Shown: piece after piece, positions 39,359 through 55,404 of the stretch
Layout of the letters: the number at the start of each line of letters is the position of its first letter
Numbering within the stretch: position 1 is the first letter of the stretch
Origin: Rhodopseudomonas sp. BR0M22
GTDB taxonomy: Bacteria > Pseudomonadota > Alphaproteobacteria > Rhizobiales > Xanthobacteraceae
Length of the DNA: 64,000 bases
Direction of reading: 5' to 3'
NCBI RefSeq assembly: GCF_010907035.1
Contig: NZ_QUMK01000021.1
Coordinates: 1-64,000, forward strand
Notes under the pieces: model-generated
The model's database searches: none
Seen by the model: only the letters and a program-made list of their open reading frames with translations
Told to the model about the DNA's origin: nothing
Made by a program: the position numbers and the translations under genes

Positions 39359-42300
39359 TTAAGCGAATTCCCAATCCTCGCTGAGCCTCGCGGCCTGCTC
39401 CAGCACCGTCTGCGTGGCCTGCTCCTGCTTGTCCGGCGGATAGCCGTATTTGCGCAGGATACGCTTCACCAGCACCCGCAAATTGGCGCGAACGTTCTCG
39501 CGGACAGTCCAGTCGATCGTCACATTGGCGCGGACGGTGGCGACCAGTTCGCGGGCGATCGTCCGCAGGGCGCTGTCGCCCATCACTTTGACGGCGCTAT
39601 CGTTGGTCTCCAGCGCATCATAGAACGCTACTTCGTCGTCGGTGAGGCCGAGAGCTTCGCCACGCAATGCGGCCTGGCGCATGTGTTTGGCGAGCTGAAT
39701 CAGTTCCTCGATAACCTTGGCGGTCTCGATCGCCCGATTTTGGTATCGCCGCAGCGCCTGCTCCAGCATTTCGGAGAACGTCCGCGCCTGCACCAGATTG
39801 CGGCGTGAGCGGGTTTTGATCTCGCCTTTCAGCAGCTTCTGCAGCAGCTCGACCGCGAGATTCCGCTGCGGCATGGCCCGCACGTCGGCCAGGAACTCGT
39901 CGGACAGAATCGAGATGTCCGGCTTCTTCAGGCCGGCGGCGGCGAAGATGTCGACGACCTTGTCCGACACCATCGCCCGCGACACGATCTGGCGGATGGC
40001 GTGGTCGATGTCCTCGCTGCTCTTACGCTCGCCGGTCTCGTTCTTGGAGAGCACGGCGCGCACCGCCTGGAAGAAGCCGACGTCGTCGCGGATCTGGATC
40101 GCTTCGGCGTGGGGCACCGCGAGCGCAAACGCCTTCGACAATTCGTCCACCGCTTGAATCAACCGGGCCTTGCCGTTGTCCTGAGCGAGGATGTGCTCCT
40201 GCGCGGCCGGAAGCAGCGTGATCCGTTGGGCCGGACTGCCGCTCAGCCAATACGACCAGTCTAAACCGTGGAACAGGCCGCGGCAGACCTCGTATTTCTC
40301 CAGCATCACCGCGACCGCTTCGTCCTGGTCCAGCGCCGTGCGGCCGGTGCCGCCGGCTTCGGTGTAGGTGACCAGCGCCTGCCGCAATTCCTCGGCGAGA
40401 CCGAGATAGTCGACCACCAGACCGCCCGGCTTGTCCTTGAACACCCGGTTGACCCGCGCGATCGCCTGCATCAGGCCGTGGCCGCGCATCGGCTTGTCGA
40501 GATACATCGTCGACAGGCTCGGCGCGTCGAAGCCGGTGAGCCACATGTCGCGGACGATCACCAGCTTGAACGGGTCCTTGGCGTCGCGAAACCGCTCGGC
40601 CAGATCCTCGCGCCGCTTCTTGCTGCGGATGTGCGGCTGCCAGTCGATCTGATCGGACGCCGATCCAGTCATCACGATCTTCATCGCGCCGGTCGCGTCG
40701 TCATCGCTGTGCCAATCCGGCCGCAGCCGAACGATGGCATCGTACAGCGCCACGGCGATGCGGCGACTCATCACCACCACCATCGCCTTGCCGTCCATCG
40801 ACGACAGCCGCGCCTCGAAATGCTCGACCAGATCGCGAGAGACCAGCGCGACCCGGTTCTCCGAACCGACCACCGCTTCGAGCTGCGCCCAGCGGCTCTT
40901 GAGCCTCTCCTTGCGCTCGACTTCCTCGCCTTCGGTCGCCTCCTCGAAATCCGGATCGATCCGCGGGCGCTCGGAGGCTTTCAGTTCGAGCTTGGCGAGC
41001 CGGCTTTCGTAATAGATCGGCACCGTGGCGCCGTCGATCACTGCGCGCTGGATGTCGTAGACGCTGATGTAGTCGCCGAACACCGCGCGGGTGTTGGCGT
41101 CGGTCTGCTCGATCGGCGTGCCGGTGAAGCCGATGAACGAGGCGTGCGGCAGCGCATCGCGCATGTGGCGGGCGAAGCCGTCGACGAAATCGTACTGGCT
41201 GCGGTGGGCTTCGTCGGCGATCACTACAATGTTGCGACGCTCCGACAGCACCGGGTGACGGTCGCCCTTCTCTTCCGGAAAGAATTTTTGGATGGTGGTG
41301 AACACCACGCCGCCAACGTCGACCTTAAGCTTCGCGCGCAGATCGGCGCGATCCTCGGCTTGCACCGGCAACTGGCGCAACAGCTCGCGGCAGCGTGCGA
41401 AGGTGCCGAACAACTGCTCGTCGAGATCGTTGCGGTCGGTCAGCACCACGATGGTCGGATTTTCCATCTCCGGCGCGAGGATCACGCGGCCGGCATAGAA
41501 CGCCATCGTCAGGCTCTTGCCGGAGCCTTGGGTGTGCCACACCACGCCGACGCGGCGGTCGCCCTCGGCGCCGCCCGGCATCGGCCCGGCGTGATAGTGG
41601 CCGTTCTCTTCGGCAAAGCCCTGCGCCTTGTGCCAGCTCTGCGCCGGGATCGCGGCCCGCAGCGTCTCCTCCAGCGCGACGTTGACGGCATGAAACTGGT
41701 GATAGCCGGCGATCTTCTTCACCAGCTTGCCGTCCTCGAACGTCTCGAACACGATGAAGTAGCGCAAGAGGTCGAGAAACCGCCGCTTGTCGAACACGCC
41801 TTCCAGCAGCACCTGCAATTCGGCGAGCCCGGTCGGCTGATCGCGGCCGGTGATGGTGCGCCACGGCTTGAACCATTCCCGCCCGGCGCCGAGCGAACCG
41901 ATCCGCGCCTGCGCGCCATCGGAGGCGACCAGCACGGCATTGGCGGCGAACAGCGCCGGGATCTGCGCCTGATAGGTCTGCAATTGGCGATACGCCGCCC
42001 AGATGTCGGCGTCTGCGTCGGCGGCGTTCTTCAGCTCGATCACCCCCAGTGCCAGGCCGTTGACGAACACCACCACGTCCGGCCGGCGCTGATGCTGTCC
42101 TTCGGCGACCGTGAACTGATTGACCGCGAGCCAATCGTTCTGCGCCGGCTGGTCGAAATCGATCACCCGCGCCTGCGCCCCACCGATCGAACCGTCGGGC
42201 CGACGAAACTCGACCGTGACGCCGTCGACCAGCAGGCGATGGACGGCGCGGTTGCGCTCGATCAGCGTCGGAGCATCGAGCCGCATCAATTTGCGATGCG

Positions 42301-42514
42301 CCTCCTCCAGTGCCTCGGCCGGCAGCTCAGGATTGAGCCGCGCCAGCGCCGCCCGCAGCCGCCCCTGCAGCACCACGTCGCGGCAGCCGGAGCCGTCACG
42401 CTCGGCCGCCGGCTCACCGGCGCCGATCTCCGGCCCATGCAGCACGGCATAGCCGAGGCCACCGAACCATTCGAGCGCTGCCTCCTCGACGACGGATTCG
42501 GTGAAGCTACTCAC
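39359..42514 (-). CDS. hsdR: Type I restriction enzyme, R (endonuclease/translocase) subunit
   Basis: 1051 residues. An N-terminal nuclease domain contains [16 protein letters not shown] (PD-(D/E)xK type). SF2 translocase motifs follow: [13 protein letters not shown] (Walker A), [13 protein letters not shown] (DEAH) and FTGTPIE. A C-terminal helical domain binds the methyltransferase. It starts at GTG 42514, overlapping the rhuM stop as GTGA. Complete, so restriction is probably functional. Confidence 0.95.
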   Translation of the reverse strand: MSSFTESVVEEAALEWFGGLGYAVLHGPEIGAGEPAAERDGSGCRDVVLQGRLRAALARLNPELPAEALEEAHRKLMRLDAPTLIERNRAVHRLLVDGVTVEFRRPDGSIGGAQARVIDFDQPAQNDWLAVNQFTVAEGQHQRRPDVVVFVNGLALGVIELKNAADADADIWAAYRQLQTYQAQIPALFAANAVLVASDGAQARIGSLGAGREWFKPWRTITGRDQPTGLAELQVLLEGVFDKRRFLDLLRYFIVFETFEDGKLVKKIAGYHQFHAVNVALEETLRAAIPAQSWHKAQGFAEENGHYHAGPMPGGAEGDRRVGVVWHTQGSGKSLTMAFYAGRVILAPEMENPTIVVLTDRNDLDEQLFGTFARCRELLRQLPVQAEDRADLRAKLKVDVGGVVFTTIQKFFPEEKGDRHPVLSERRNIVVIADEAHRSQYDFVDGFARHMRDALPHASFIGFTGTPIEQTDANTRAVFGDYISVYDIQRAVIDGATVPIYYESRLAKLELKASERPRIDPDFEEATEGEEVERKERLKSRWAQLEAVVGSENRVALVSRDLVEHFEARLSSMDGKAMVVVMSRRIAVALYDAIVRLRPDWHSDDDATGAMKIVMTGSASDQIDWQPHIRSKKRREDLAERFRDAKDPFKLVIVRDMWLTGFDAPSLSTMYLDKPMRGHGLMQAIARVNRVFKDKPGGLVVDYLGLAEELRQALVTYTEAGGTGRTALDQDEAVAVMLEKYEVCRGLFHGLDWSYWLSGSPAQRITLLPAAQEHILAQDNGKARLIQAVDELSKAFALAVPHAEAIQIRDDVGFFQAVRAVLSKNETGERKSSEDIDHAIRQIVSRAMVSDKVVDIFAAAGLKKPDISILSDEFLADVRAMPQRNLAVELLQKLLKGEIKTRSRRNLVQARTFSEMLEQALRRYQNRAIETAKVIEELIQLAKHMRQAALRGEALGLTDDEVAFYDALETNDSAVKVMGDSALRTIARELVATVRANVTIDWTVRENVRANLRVLVKRILRKYGYPPDKQEQATQTVLEQAARLSEDWEFA

Positions 42515-43547
42515 GGCTCGGGCTTCCTCGGGGTCAGCAGCTTCGCCTCAGCTTCGAGCCTGGCCAAATCCTCGGCCTCCTCCTGCTCCGCTTCGGCCGC
42601 CTCGACGGCGCGGCGGTTGGCGTCGAAAGTGTCAAAGCGGGCGTGGGCGATCTCGCTCATCTGCTCGTGCGACATCCGTCCCTTGCCCTGCAAGACGTCG
42701 CGTTCGTTGAAGGCCAGGAAGCGGTCGGTCTGGACGATCCAGTCGGCCATCCGGGTCTCCTGCCGGCGCGAGGCGCGGTCCTCGGCGAAGTCGAGGAACA
42801 TCGTGGTGAGCCGATTGAGGGATTCGATCTCCTCGGCGTCGAGGTAATTCTTGGAGATCGTAACGTCGGCCTTGCGCACCCGGTCGCCGCCAAAGCTGGT
42901 CAGCGCCATGTTCGGCTTGGCGGGATCGGCGCGGGCAACGATCAGCTCGGCGGCGGTCTGGCCGGTGACCGCGAACACCAACTTGTTCTGGATGGTGGCG
43001 AAGAACGCCTTGGCGGTCTCGGCGGTGCCGTCGTAGTCGACGCTGGTGGCTTTGAACAGGTCGCGTAGTTTTTGATAGAACCGCTTCTCCGAGGCGCGGA
43101 TGTCGCGGATGCGGCGCAGCAGTTCGTCGAAATAGTCGAGGCCGCCGGGCTCCTTGAGCCGGACATCGTCGAGCACGAATCCCTTGACCAGATAGTCGCG
43201 CAGCACGGTCGTCGCCCAGCGCCGGAACTGGCTGCCGCGCGGGCTGCGAACCCGGTAGCCGACCGCCAGAATGGCGTCGAGATTGTAGGCTTTCACAGAG
43301 CGCCGGACCGATCGGGTGCCCTCCTGCTGAACTTGTAAGAAATCCTTACAAGTTGCCGCCTCGTCCAGTTCGCCGTCGCCGAAGATGGTGCCGAGGTGCT
43401 GGGTGACGTTTTGCGGCGTGGTGTCGAACAGCGCCGCGATCTCGGCCTGGGTCAACCACACTGTGCCGTCGACCACCCGCAACTGCACCACATTCCGCCC
43501 GTCCTCGGTGCGGTACAGGATCAACTCGCCGCGGGACGGGATGTCGG

Positions 43548-43551
<4 letters not shown>
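42511..43551 (-). CDS. RhuM-family accessory protein within the hsd operon
   Basis: 346 residues. The N-terminal half carries a helix-turn-helix ([20 protein letters not shown]) and the RhuM core [41 protein letters not shown]. The C-terminal part is helical with many charged residues. Overlaps of 4 bases with hsdS and hsdR show that it belongs to the operon. RhuM-type genes recur inside type I operons, but their role is not established; regulation or extra defence are both possible. Confidence 0.88.
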
Positions 43552-44844
<1,293 letters not shown>

Positions 44845-44855
<11 letters not shown>

Positions 44856-46443
44856 ACCCGAGCTCCCTCAGGTTGGCGGCGATCGCGGCGTCCAGCTTCG
44901 CGCCCTCCTCCTGCTGCGCGCGCAACGTCTTCGCCAGCCGAGCCATCTTGTCGGCGAACGGCTCGTCGTCCTCTTCGGCCGCCGCAGCGCCGACGTAGCG
45001 GCCAGGCGTCAGCGCGTAGCCGTGCTGCTTGATATCATCGAGCTTGGCCGCCTTGCAGAAGCCGGGCACGTCTTCGTAAGCGCCGGCGTCCCTGTCGCCG
45101 CGCCAGGCGTGGTAGGTGCCAGCGATCTTGGCGATGTCAGCGTCGGTCAGCGCGCGATGGACGCGATCGGTCAGCGTACCGAGCTTGCGCGCGTCGATGA
45201 ACAGCGTCTCGCCGCGGCGGTCGCGGAAGCGGCCGTAGGACTTGGTGCGCGCCAGAAACCACAGGCAGACCGGGATCTGCGTCGAGTAGAACAATTGGCC
45301 CGGCAGCGCCACCATGCAGTCGACCAGATCGGCCTCGACGATCGCCTTGCGGATCTCGCCCTCGCCGGACTGGTTCGACGACATCGAGCCGTTGGCGAGC
45401 ACGAAGCCGGCCTGCCCGGTCGGGCCGAGGTGATGGATGAAATGCTGCACCCAGGCGAAGTTGGCGTTGCCGGCCGGCGGCGTGCCGTACACCCAGCGTT
45501 GGTCGTCCTTCAAGAGATCGCCGCGCCAGTCGGAATCGTTGAACGGCGGATTGGCCAGCACGTAGTCGGCCTTCAGGTCGGGATGACCGTCATTGTGGAA
45601 GGTGTCGCCGTGGGCGATCCGGGCGTCGATGCCGCGGATCGCCAGATTCATCTTGGCGAGCCGCCAGGTGGTGTAGTTCGACTCCTGGCCCCAGATCGAG
45701 ATGTCGTTCTTGGCCTTGCCGCCATTGCCGTTGCCGCTCGCATGAGCGTGGATGAAATTCTCGCTCTGCACGAACATGCCGCCGGAGCCGCAGCACGGAT
45801 CGTAGACCCGGCCCTTGTAAGGCGCGAGCATCTCGACCAGCACCCGGACGACGTGGGACGGCGTGTAGAATTGGCCGCCGCTCTTGCCCTCGGCGCTGGC
45901 GAAGCGCGACAAGAAATACTCGTAGACCCGGCCGAGCGTGTCCTTGGCGCGGTCCGCCGGCGCGCCGAGCGCGATGTCGCTGACGAGATTGATGATCTGG
46001 CCGAGCCGCTGCTTGTCCAGACCAGGCCTGGCGTAATCCTTGGGCAGCACGCCCTTGAGCGAGACGTTGTCGCGCTCGATCGCCTCCATGGCGTCGTCGA
46101 CCAGCTTGCCGATGGTCGGCTGCGGCGCCATCGCCTTCAGGTAGCCCCAGCGCGCCTCCGGCGGCACCCAGAAGATATTTGCCGCGCGATACTCGTCCGG
46201 GTCCTCCGGATCGGCGCCCTGCGTGCGCTCGGCTTCCAGTTCGGCATGCTTGGCCTCGAACGCGTCGGAGATGTATTTCAGGAAGATCAGCCCGAGCACG
46301 ACATGCTTGTACTCGGCCGCATCCATGTTGTTGCGCAGCGCGTCGGCTGCGGCCCACAGCTTGGCCTCGAAGGCTCCATTTTCGTTGCTGGAATTGGTCT
46401 GGCTGGTTTCCGCCTTCTTACGCTTCCCCGGACTTCTCGACAT
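44845..46443 (-). CDS. hsdM: Type I restriction enzyme, M (adenine methyltransferase) subunit
   Basis: 532 residues. SAM motif I is [13 protein letters not shown] and catalytic motif IV is NPPFNDSDW, both typical of N6-adenine gamma-class enzymes; the N-terminal helical domain includes [19 protein letters not shown] 46443 begins [10 protein letters not shown] with a moderate GAG upstream. First gene of the operon, 161 bases behind lon. Confidence 0.94.
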
Positions 46444-46546
46444 TTTCTCGTTCGACTCGCGTGTAACGTGTGCGCCCTGTTTACGACATTGCGGCGCTAT
46501 TCTGCAGTCCCCTTTTGATGAACACCAATCGCATCGACAGGCGGCC

Positions 46547-46578
46547 GCAAAACGCAAACGGCGCCCTTTCGGGCGCCG
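46547..46578 (-). terminator. Terminator of lon
   Basis: On the minus strand CGGCGCCC-GAAA-GGGCGCCG (46578-46559) is a perfect 8-bp stem with a GAAA tetraloop, followed by TTTGCGTTTT. It separates lon from the hsd operon, so hsdM needs its own promoter in the remaining hundred bases. Confidence 0.85.
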
Positions 46579-46604
46579 CTGAGTTCGTTGGGTGTCGCTC
46601 GCCG

Positions 46605-49040
<2,436 letters not shown>

Positions 49041-49360
49041 GGCCCCGTTCCTTTCGTTTTGCCCCCTCGCCCTCGGCCCGCCATCGGCGCTGCCGTCACG
49101 AGGTGCGGAGGTGTCCGGTCTTCTCCGGCCAATCGCGGCCTCGGTCTCCGGAATGATTGCGGCGAATCCTGAAAACGCTTGTCATCGCCGAACGATTAGG
49201 TGGCTATCCGATAGTGGGGTGTCAAGTCGTGGAAAACGCAACGATTTGTCGGCTTTCGCACAGGATGTTGATGCACGGAGGCGGGCCGCGACACGTGTGC
49301 GGCGGCCCGTCCTGATCGTTGCCAGCGGCGGCCCTCAGGCCACTGCTTCGGCGCGGCGCA
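49041..49360. other. lon upstream region
   Basis: The minus strand shows TTGACA (49220-49225) and CCTAAT (49195-49200) spaced 19 bases, a plausible but poorly spaced promoter for lon. It does not fit the CTTG-N17/18-CYTATNT heat-shock pattern. No coding sequence is seen. Confidence 0.4.
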
Positions 49361-50635
<1,275 letters not shown>

Positions 50636-51022
50636 TTCTATCTCCGTCCGCCGTTCGGTCTCTTCCGGTCATCGCCAGGCCCGAGGCGAGCCGGGTTGAC
50701 GAGGTTCAAGGTAGCAAAATCCGTACCAGAAAAGACCCCCGCATCAGTCTGGTCGCGAACCGCGACCGAGTTCGAATCCCCCAAGCACTTCGTCGATCAG
50801 GCTCAGCCAACCAGACTGGCACCCGTCTATCAAGAATTCGCTAATCGGCCGAACGCCGGCCGACGTGACAATAGCGTGATTTGCTGCGTGTGCGCGACCC
50901 TTGGTCGCTGAAATCAACGCAGCGTTGCGCCATTGTCACGGGGAATTCCGGCACGAAAGCGGAACATTGGGGCTTTCCTGTGAGAAGCCCGAGGTCGGTA
51001 TCCCGACCTCGGAGAACTCGGC
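50636..51022. other. clpP-clpX intergenic region
   Basis: 387 bases. Directly after the clpP stop the minus strand forms a perfect 10-bp stem (CCGAGGTCGG with CCGACCTCGG, 50989-51012) followed by GCTTCTC, a probable weak terminator. A short hairpin GGTCGCG-AAC-CGCGACC sits at 50751-50767 ahead of clpX. No coding frame is convincing. Confidence 0.5.
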
Positions 51023-51661
51023 TCAGGCCGCCTTCGGGGCCGGCGCGGGATCTTCGGGGCGCTTCTCGATCACCTTGTCGACGATTCCGAATTCCCTCGC
51101 CATCTCGGCGGTGAGGAACTTGTCGCGCTCCAGCGCATCCTCGATCGCCTTGTAGGTCTGGCCGGTGTGGTGAACGTAGATCTCGTTGAGCCGCTTCTTC
51201 AGGTTCAGGATCTCCTGAGCGTGCAGCATGATGTCGGTCGCCTGGCCCTGGAAGCCGCCGGACGGCTGATGCACCATGATGCGGGCGTTCGGCAGCGAGA
51301 ACCGCATGTCCTTGTGGCCGGCGGCGAGCAGCAGCGAGCCCATCGAGGCGGCCTGACCGGTGCACAGGGTGGAGACCGGCGGACGGATGAACTGCATGGT
51401 GTCGTAGATCGCCAGGCCCGACGTCACCACCCCGCCCGGCGAGTTGATGTACATCGAGATTTCCTTCTTCGGATTTTCCGCCTCGAGGAACAGAAGCTGG
51501 GCGACGATCAGCGTCGACATGCCGTCTTCGACCGGGCCGGTCACGAAGATGATCCGCTCTTTCAGGAGGCGCGAGAAGATGTCGTAGGCTCGTTCGCCGC
51601 GGTTGGTCTGCTCGACCACCATCGGCACGAGGTTCATGTAGGTTTCCACCGGATCGCGCAT
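51023..51661 (-). CDS. clpP: ATP-dependent Clp protease proteolytic subunit
   Basis: 212-residue serine protease. The catalytic Ser lies in [12 protein letters not shown] and His in [11 protein letters not shown], with the Asp further on. The N-terminus [17 protein letters not shown] is usual for alphaproteobacteria. A good RpoH-type promoter lies about 95 bases upstream. Confidence 0.97.
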   Translation of the reverse strand: MRDPVETYMNLVPMVVEQTNRGERAYDIFSRLLKERIIFVTGPVEDGMSTLIVAQLLFLEAENPKKEISMYINSPGGVVTSGLAIYDTMQFIRPPVSTLCTGQAASMGSLLLAAGHKDMRFSLPNARIMVHQPSGGFQGQATDIMLHAQEILNLKKRLNEIYVHHTGQTYKAIEDALERDKFLTAEMAREFGIVDKVIEKRPEDPAPAPKAA

Positions 51662-52002
51662 AAATCACCTGAGGGTTGTCGTGGGCGACAGCTCGCGGGA
51701 GCGACAAAAACGGCTCCGCCGCGGGCGTTCGCCCCGTGATGCAGGACGTGAAGCGAGGTCACAGATATGAGCCGATTGCGCGGCGACAAGGGTGAGCCCC
51801 GTTTCCACCCGTGAGTTGATACCGATTCGGCCAGTGCCGGCAAAACCGACGATCGGCTTTCCGCCCGATCGGGGCGGCTTTCGCGCCGGATCGTTAACGG
51901 CTTCCGCACAGATAGGACGCACCGCGCCGTACCCTCCTCCGCGGCACGTCAAGACGCGCCCATAGGGCCGTCCCCCACGACGAGGCGTTGGAAACAAAAT
52001 GA
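51662..52002. other. Gap between the DNA methyltransferase gene and clpP
   Basis: About 340 bases containing the RpoH-type clpP promoter at 51763-51790. Nothing else is supported; the open frames here lack ribosome binding sites. Confidence 0.5.
51763..51790 (-). promoter_or_regulatory. RpoH (heat-shock) promoter of clpP
   Basis: On the minus strand CTTG (51790-51787), 17 bases, then CATATCTGTG (from 51769). The alphaproteobacterial sigma-32 pattern is CTTG-N17/18-CYTATNTNNG; only the second base of the -10 differs. Heat-shock control of clpP is well established in the group. Confidence 0.6.
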
Positions 52003-52971
52003 TCAGACCGGCGTCCGTAGTCGCTCGTTGGCAATTTGCGCGTATTGCGGATCGATCTCGAACCCGACGAAGCGGCGGTCGAGCTGCTTGGCCGCCAGCA
52101 GGGTGGTGCCGCTGCCGGCAAACGGGTCGAGCACGATCTGGCCCGGCTGGGTGGTGAGTTCGATCAGAGCCGACATCAGTTGCAGCGGCTTCTGGGTCGG
52201 GTGCAGGCCGCCCTCGCCCGCAGCAAATCCGCTTCTGATGATGTTGTCGGGCCGCTCGAAATGCCGGACGAACGCCTCTTCGTTGTAGGCCCCGACGCCG
52301 TGTTCGAGCACGTTGTCGGCGATCGTGATGCGGTACGGCTTGAAACACCAGATGATCGGCTCGAATGACGGCCGCAGATTGCCGACGCGCCAGCCGTCCC
52401 ACAGCGCCGCCGACTGCACGTCGCCCCGACGCTCGAACACGATGCTGAGCCGCTGCGCCCGATGCGGCGCGCGGTCACGCACCCACGCCAGCATGTCGCG
52501 GTAGTTGAAGCCGGCATCCTCCAGCGCGGCGATGCCACGGTGCATCAGGCGGCGGCCGGCGAACACGATCGCGGCTCCTCCCGGCTTCAGTACGCGCAGC
52601 CATTCGCCGGCCCACGAGCTGCACCACTCGTAGTATTCCCGAGGGATCGCACGGTCGGCGTCGGACCAGCCGTTGATCGGCTTGCCGCGCTTCTTGAAGA
52701 TGGCACCGGCCTTCTCCTGAGCCGGGCTGTTGCCGAGGTAGGCGGAGTTGGTGTTGGAGTGCAGCACGTCCCAGTCGTCGACACCGATGCCGTAGGGAAT
52801 ATCGCTCAGGATCAGGTGCACCGAATTGCTCGGCAGCTTCTTCAGCGCCGCCAGACAGTCCGCATTGTGAAGGACGTCCAATTCCAGGTCTGCAGTCCCG
52901 GTACCGTCCTCGGACCTGAGAATGTCGCTGCGCCGCTTCAACGGTGAGAAGTGTGGGACGGGCTCGGCCAT
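52003..52971 (-). CDS. Solitary beta-class DNA methyltransferase
   Basis: 322 residues from ATG 52971 (AGGG upstream); longer in-frame starts exist but lack ribosome binding sites. Catalytic motif IV appears first as LILSDIPYGIGVDDWD, and the SAM motif comes last as LDPFAGSGTTLLAAK, the order of beta-class N6-adenine or N4-cytosine enzymes. Motif IV is D-I-P-Y instead of the usual D-P-P-Y. No restriction gene is beside it. It is not CcrM, which carries DPPYNLQ and a C-terminal extension. Its place between tig and clpP is unusual; relatives of this type occur on phages, so an acquired origin is possible. Confidence 0.85.
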   Translation of the reverse strand: MAEPVPHFSPLKRRSDILRSEDGTGTADLELDVLHNADCLAALKKLPSNSVHLILSDIPYGIGVDDWDVLHSNTNSAYLGNSPAQEKAGAIFKKRGKPINGWSDADRAIPREYYEWCSSWAGEWLRVLKPGGAAIVFAGRRLMHRGIAALEDAGFNYRDMLAWVRDRAPHRAQRLSIVFERRGDVQSAALWDGWRVGNLRPSFEPIIWCFKPYRITIADNVLEHGVGAYNEEAFVRHFERPDNIIRSGFAAGEGGLHPTQKPLQLMSALIELTTQPGQIVLDPFAGSGTTLLAAKQLDRRFVGFEIDPQYAQIANERLRTPV

Positions 52972-53147
52972 GAATGGACCCTGCGGCTCGGTGGTCTCTG
53001 CCGGCGATTCGTCGATACCGCCGGCCACATCTTCGCGCGCTCCACGCTCTGCGTCGACCGATGGCATCGACGCCGCTACCGCCGATGCGAAACGGCCGCC
53101 GCGACGAGTGTCGCGACGGCCGCTGGATCGAACAGGAAGACGACGGA

Positions 53148-54506
53148 TCAGGCCGCGGTCTTGTCGTCCTCGTCCTTGTAGAGCTCCTCGCGGGTAACCG
53201 GCTTCTCGGTCACGTTGGCGAGCTCCAGGATGAAGTCGACCACCTTGTCTTCGTAGATCGGGGCGCGGAGCTGCGCGACCGCTTCCGGATTGGAGCGGTA
53301 GAAGTCCCAGACTTCCTTCTCGCGGCCCGGCATCTGACGGGCGCGCTCGATCACCGCACGGCTGACTTCGTCGTCGGTGACCTGGATCTTGTTCTTCTCG
53401 CCGATCTCCGACAGCACCAGGCCGAGACGAACGCGGCGGTCGGCAATCTTGCGATACTCTTCCTTGGCGGCGTCCTCGGTGGTGTTCTCGTCCGCAAAGG
53501 TCTTGCCGGTCGACTGCATCTCGGCGTTGATCGAGCGCCACATCACTTCGAACTCCTGCTCGATCAGCGACGGCGGAGCATCGAACTTGTGGGCTTCGTC
53601 GAGGCGGTCGAGCAGCTGGCGCTTGACCTTCAGACGCGCCGCGCCGGCGTATTCGGCGGCGAGCCGGGACTTGGCGGCTTCCTTCAGCTTGTCGAGCGAT
53701 TCCAGGCCGAGGGTCTTGGCGAACTCGTCGTCGATGGTGACGTCCTGCGGCGCCTCGAGCTTGGTCGCGGTGGTCTCGAACTCGGCCGGCTTACCGGCCA
53801 GCGTCTCGCTGGCGTAGTTGGCCGGGAACGACACCTTGATGGTGCGGGTCTCGCCCACGGCGATGCCGACGAGCTGGTCCTCGAAGCCCGGAATAAAGCT
53901 GGCCGAGCCGATCACCACCGGGATGTCCTCGCCGGTGCCGCCGTCGAACGCGACGCCGTCGATGGTGCCCTTGAACGACACGGTGACGCGGTCGCCGGTC
54001 TCGGCCTTGGCGCCCTCGGCCTTGTCGGCGTAGGCGCGGTTGGATTCGGCGATCCGCTTGATCGCTTCATCGACGTCCGATTCGCCGACCTCGACCACCG
54101 GCTTCTCGACCGAGAAGCTCTTGAAGTCGGCCAGTTCGATCGCCGGCACGACTTCGATCGCGACGGTGTAGTTGAGATCGGACTTGCCCTCGAGGATCTC
54201 CTCGATCTCCTTCTGGTCCTGCGGCATGGTGATCTTCGGCTCGGTCGCGAGCCGGAAGCCGCGCTCGGTGAAGATGCCGTCATTGGTGTCGCGGACCAGC
54301 TTGTCGATGGTCTCGGCGGCGACCGAACGGCCGTAGACGCGCTTCAGATGGGCGGTCGGCACCTTGCCCGGACGAAAGCCGTTGAGGCGCACTTTGTCCT
54401 TCAGATCGGCGAGCTTCTCGTCGATCTTGGCGTCGATGTCCGCAGCCGGGACATTGACCTGGAATTCGCGCTTCAATCCGTCGGCAACGGTTTCCTTGAC
54501 CTGCAT
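53148..54506 (-). CDS. tig: Trigger factor
   Basis: 452-residue ribosome-bound chaperone and prolyl isomerase. The N-terminal ribosome-binding domain includes [21 protein letters not shown], the FKBP-type domain spans about residues 160-245 ([20 protein letters not shown]), and the C-terminal domain is helical. First gene of the tig-clpP-clpX-lon block. Confidence 0.97.
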   Translation of the reverse strand: MQVKETVADGLKREFQVNVPAADIDAKIDEKLADLKDKVRLNGFRPGKVPTAHLKRVYGRSVAAETIDKLVRDTNDGIFTERGFRLATEPKITMPQDQKEIEEILEGKSDLNYTVAIEVVPAIELADFKSFSVEKPVVEVGESDVDEAIKRIAESNRAYADKAEGAKAETGDRVTVSFKGTIDGVAFDGGTGEDIPVVIGSASFIPGFEDQLVGIAVGETRTIKVSFPANYASETLAGKPAEFETTATKLEAPQDVTIDDEFAKTLGLESLDKLKEAAKSRLAAEYAGAARLKVKRQLLDRLDEAHKFDAPPSLIEQEFEVMWRSINAEMQSTGKTFADENTTEDAAKEEYRKIADRRVRLGLVLSEIGEKNKIQVTDDEVSRAVIERARQMPGREKEVWDFYRSNPEAVAQLRAPIYEDKVVDFILELANVTEKPVTREELYKDEDDKTAA

Positions 54507-54656
54507 GGCGTCAATCTTCTTCTCTTGGCTCCGGCCGAAGGACCGGAAATGGTCGAACTGTGCGATGTGGCCTCGCGGCCTGCATCAACGGGGTGGCGGA
54601 CATCCGTCCTGGCGGACGGCCCTCCGAAAAACTCGTCATGAGCAAAAGCACTTGCG

Positions 54657-54741
<85 letters not shown>

Positions 54742-54928
54742 GAAGAGCATCATGTCCGGCCGCGATGCCGCGGGCGGCGGCTTATAACATGACATATAGG
54801 GCCCGCATCAAGAGAAACCCGCAGCTTTTGCAAGCCCAAGCCAGCAGCCGTAGCACGCCCGCAGCCGTCAGCATGGAACTCAGCACTGAGAAGCCGCTGA
54901 CGTCGCCCGCCGGGCATAGACCGGCGAG

Positions 54929-55279
54929 CTAGCCGCCCGCGATCATCAGTGACCGGACGCGCTCGTAGAGTTTGTTGCCGCGGTCGACCAGATACTGGCC
55001 TCGCGAGCGGAAATCCCCGGGGACGGGCCGAATCTCGATGATCGACAGGCCGGGCCGGTCCTGGTGGCCGCGCTCCGACATCAAGGCGCAGATCCGCGAG
55101 ATGGTGCCATCCTTCAGACCGGTGCGATCGGCGAGCTCGCGCTGGGTGATCCCGGGGGTCCCGCCGATCTGCAGCAGCACGAGGATCTGATTGGCGGTGA
55201 TGTCGGGATTAATCTCGCGAAACGCATCGAGAATAAGGGCAAGTCGTTCGATCCAGCCCGCGTCTTCGGTCTTCGTCAT
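54929..55279 (-). CDS. MarR-type winged-helix regulator
   Basis: 116 residues with a winged helix-turn-helix in the centre (GITQRELADRTGLKDGTISRI, about residues 44-64) and a short C-terminal helix. Start ATG 55279. It is divergent from the multicopper-oxidase-like gene at 55405, which it might control. Shorter than classical MarR proteins (about 140 aa); effector unknown. Confidence 0.78.
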   Translation of the reverse strand: MTKTEDAGWIERLALILDAFREINPDITANQILVLLQIGGTPGITQRELADRTGLKDGTISRICALMSERGHQDRPGLSIIEIRPVPGDFRSRGQYLVDRGNKLYERVRSLMIAGG

Positions 55280-55404
55280 GATGGAGAAGGCAACCTCGTC
55301 GGTCGGTAATGTGAAACCAGCTCATACGAACCGAATCTCATCGCCTCCAAGCATCAGATTGTCGCAGACTGGACAGCGCGCATCGAACATGGTCCGCATC
55401 GCGG

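Noticed and set aside
49195-49225. RpoH promoter upstream of lon
   Set aside because: Although TTGACA is present, no CYTATNT box lies 17-18 bases after CTTG.
50751-50767. Hairpin with a nearby GAGTTCGAATCCC that resembles a tRNA T arm
   Set aside because: No acceptor, D arm or anticodon stem can be formed around it.
52003-52971. The methyltransferase as CcrM
   Set aside because: Motif IV is SDIPYG and not DPPYNLQ, and the C-terminal domain typical of CcrM is missing.
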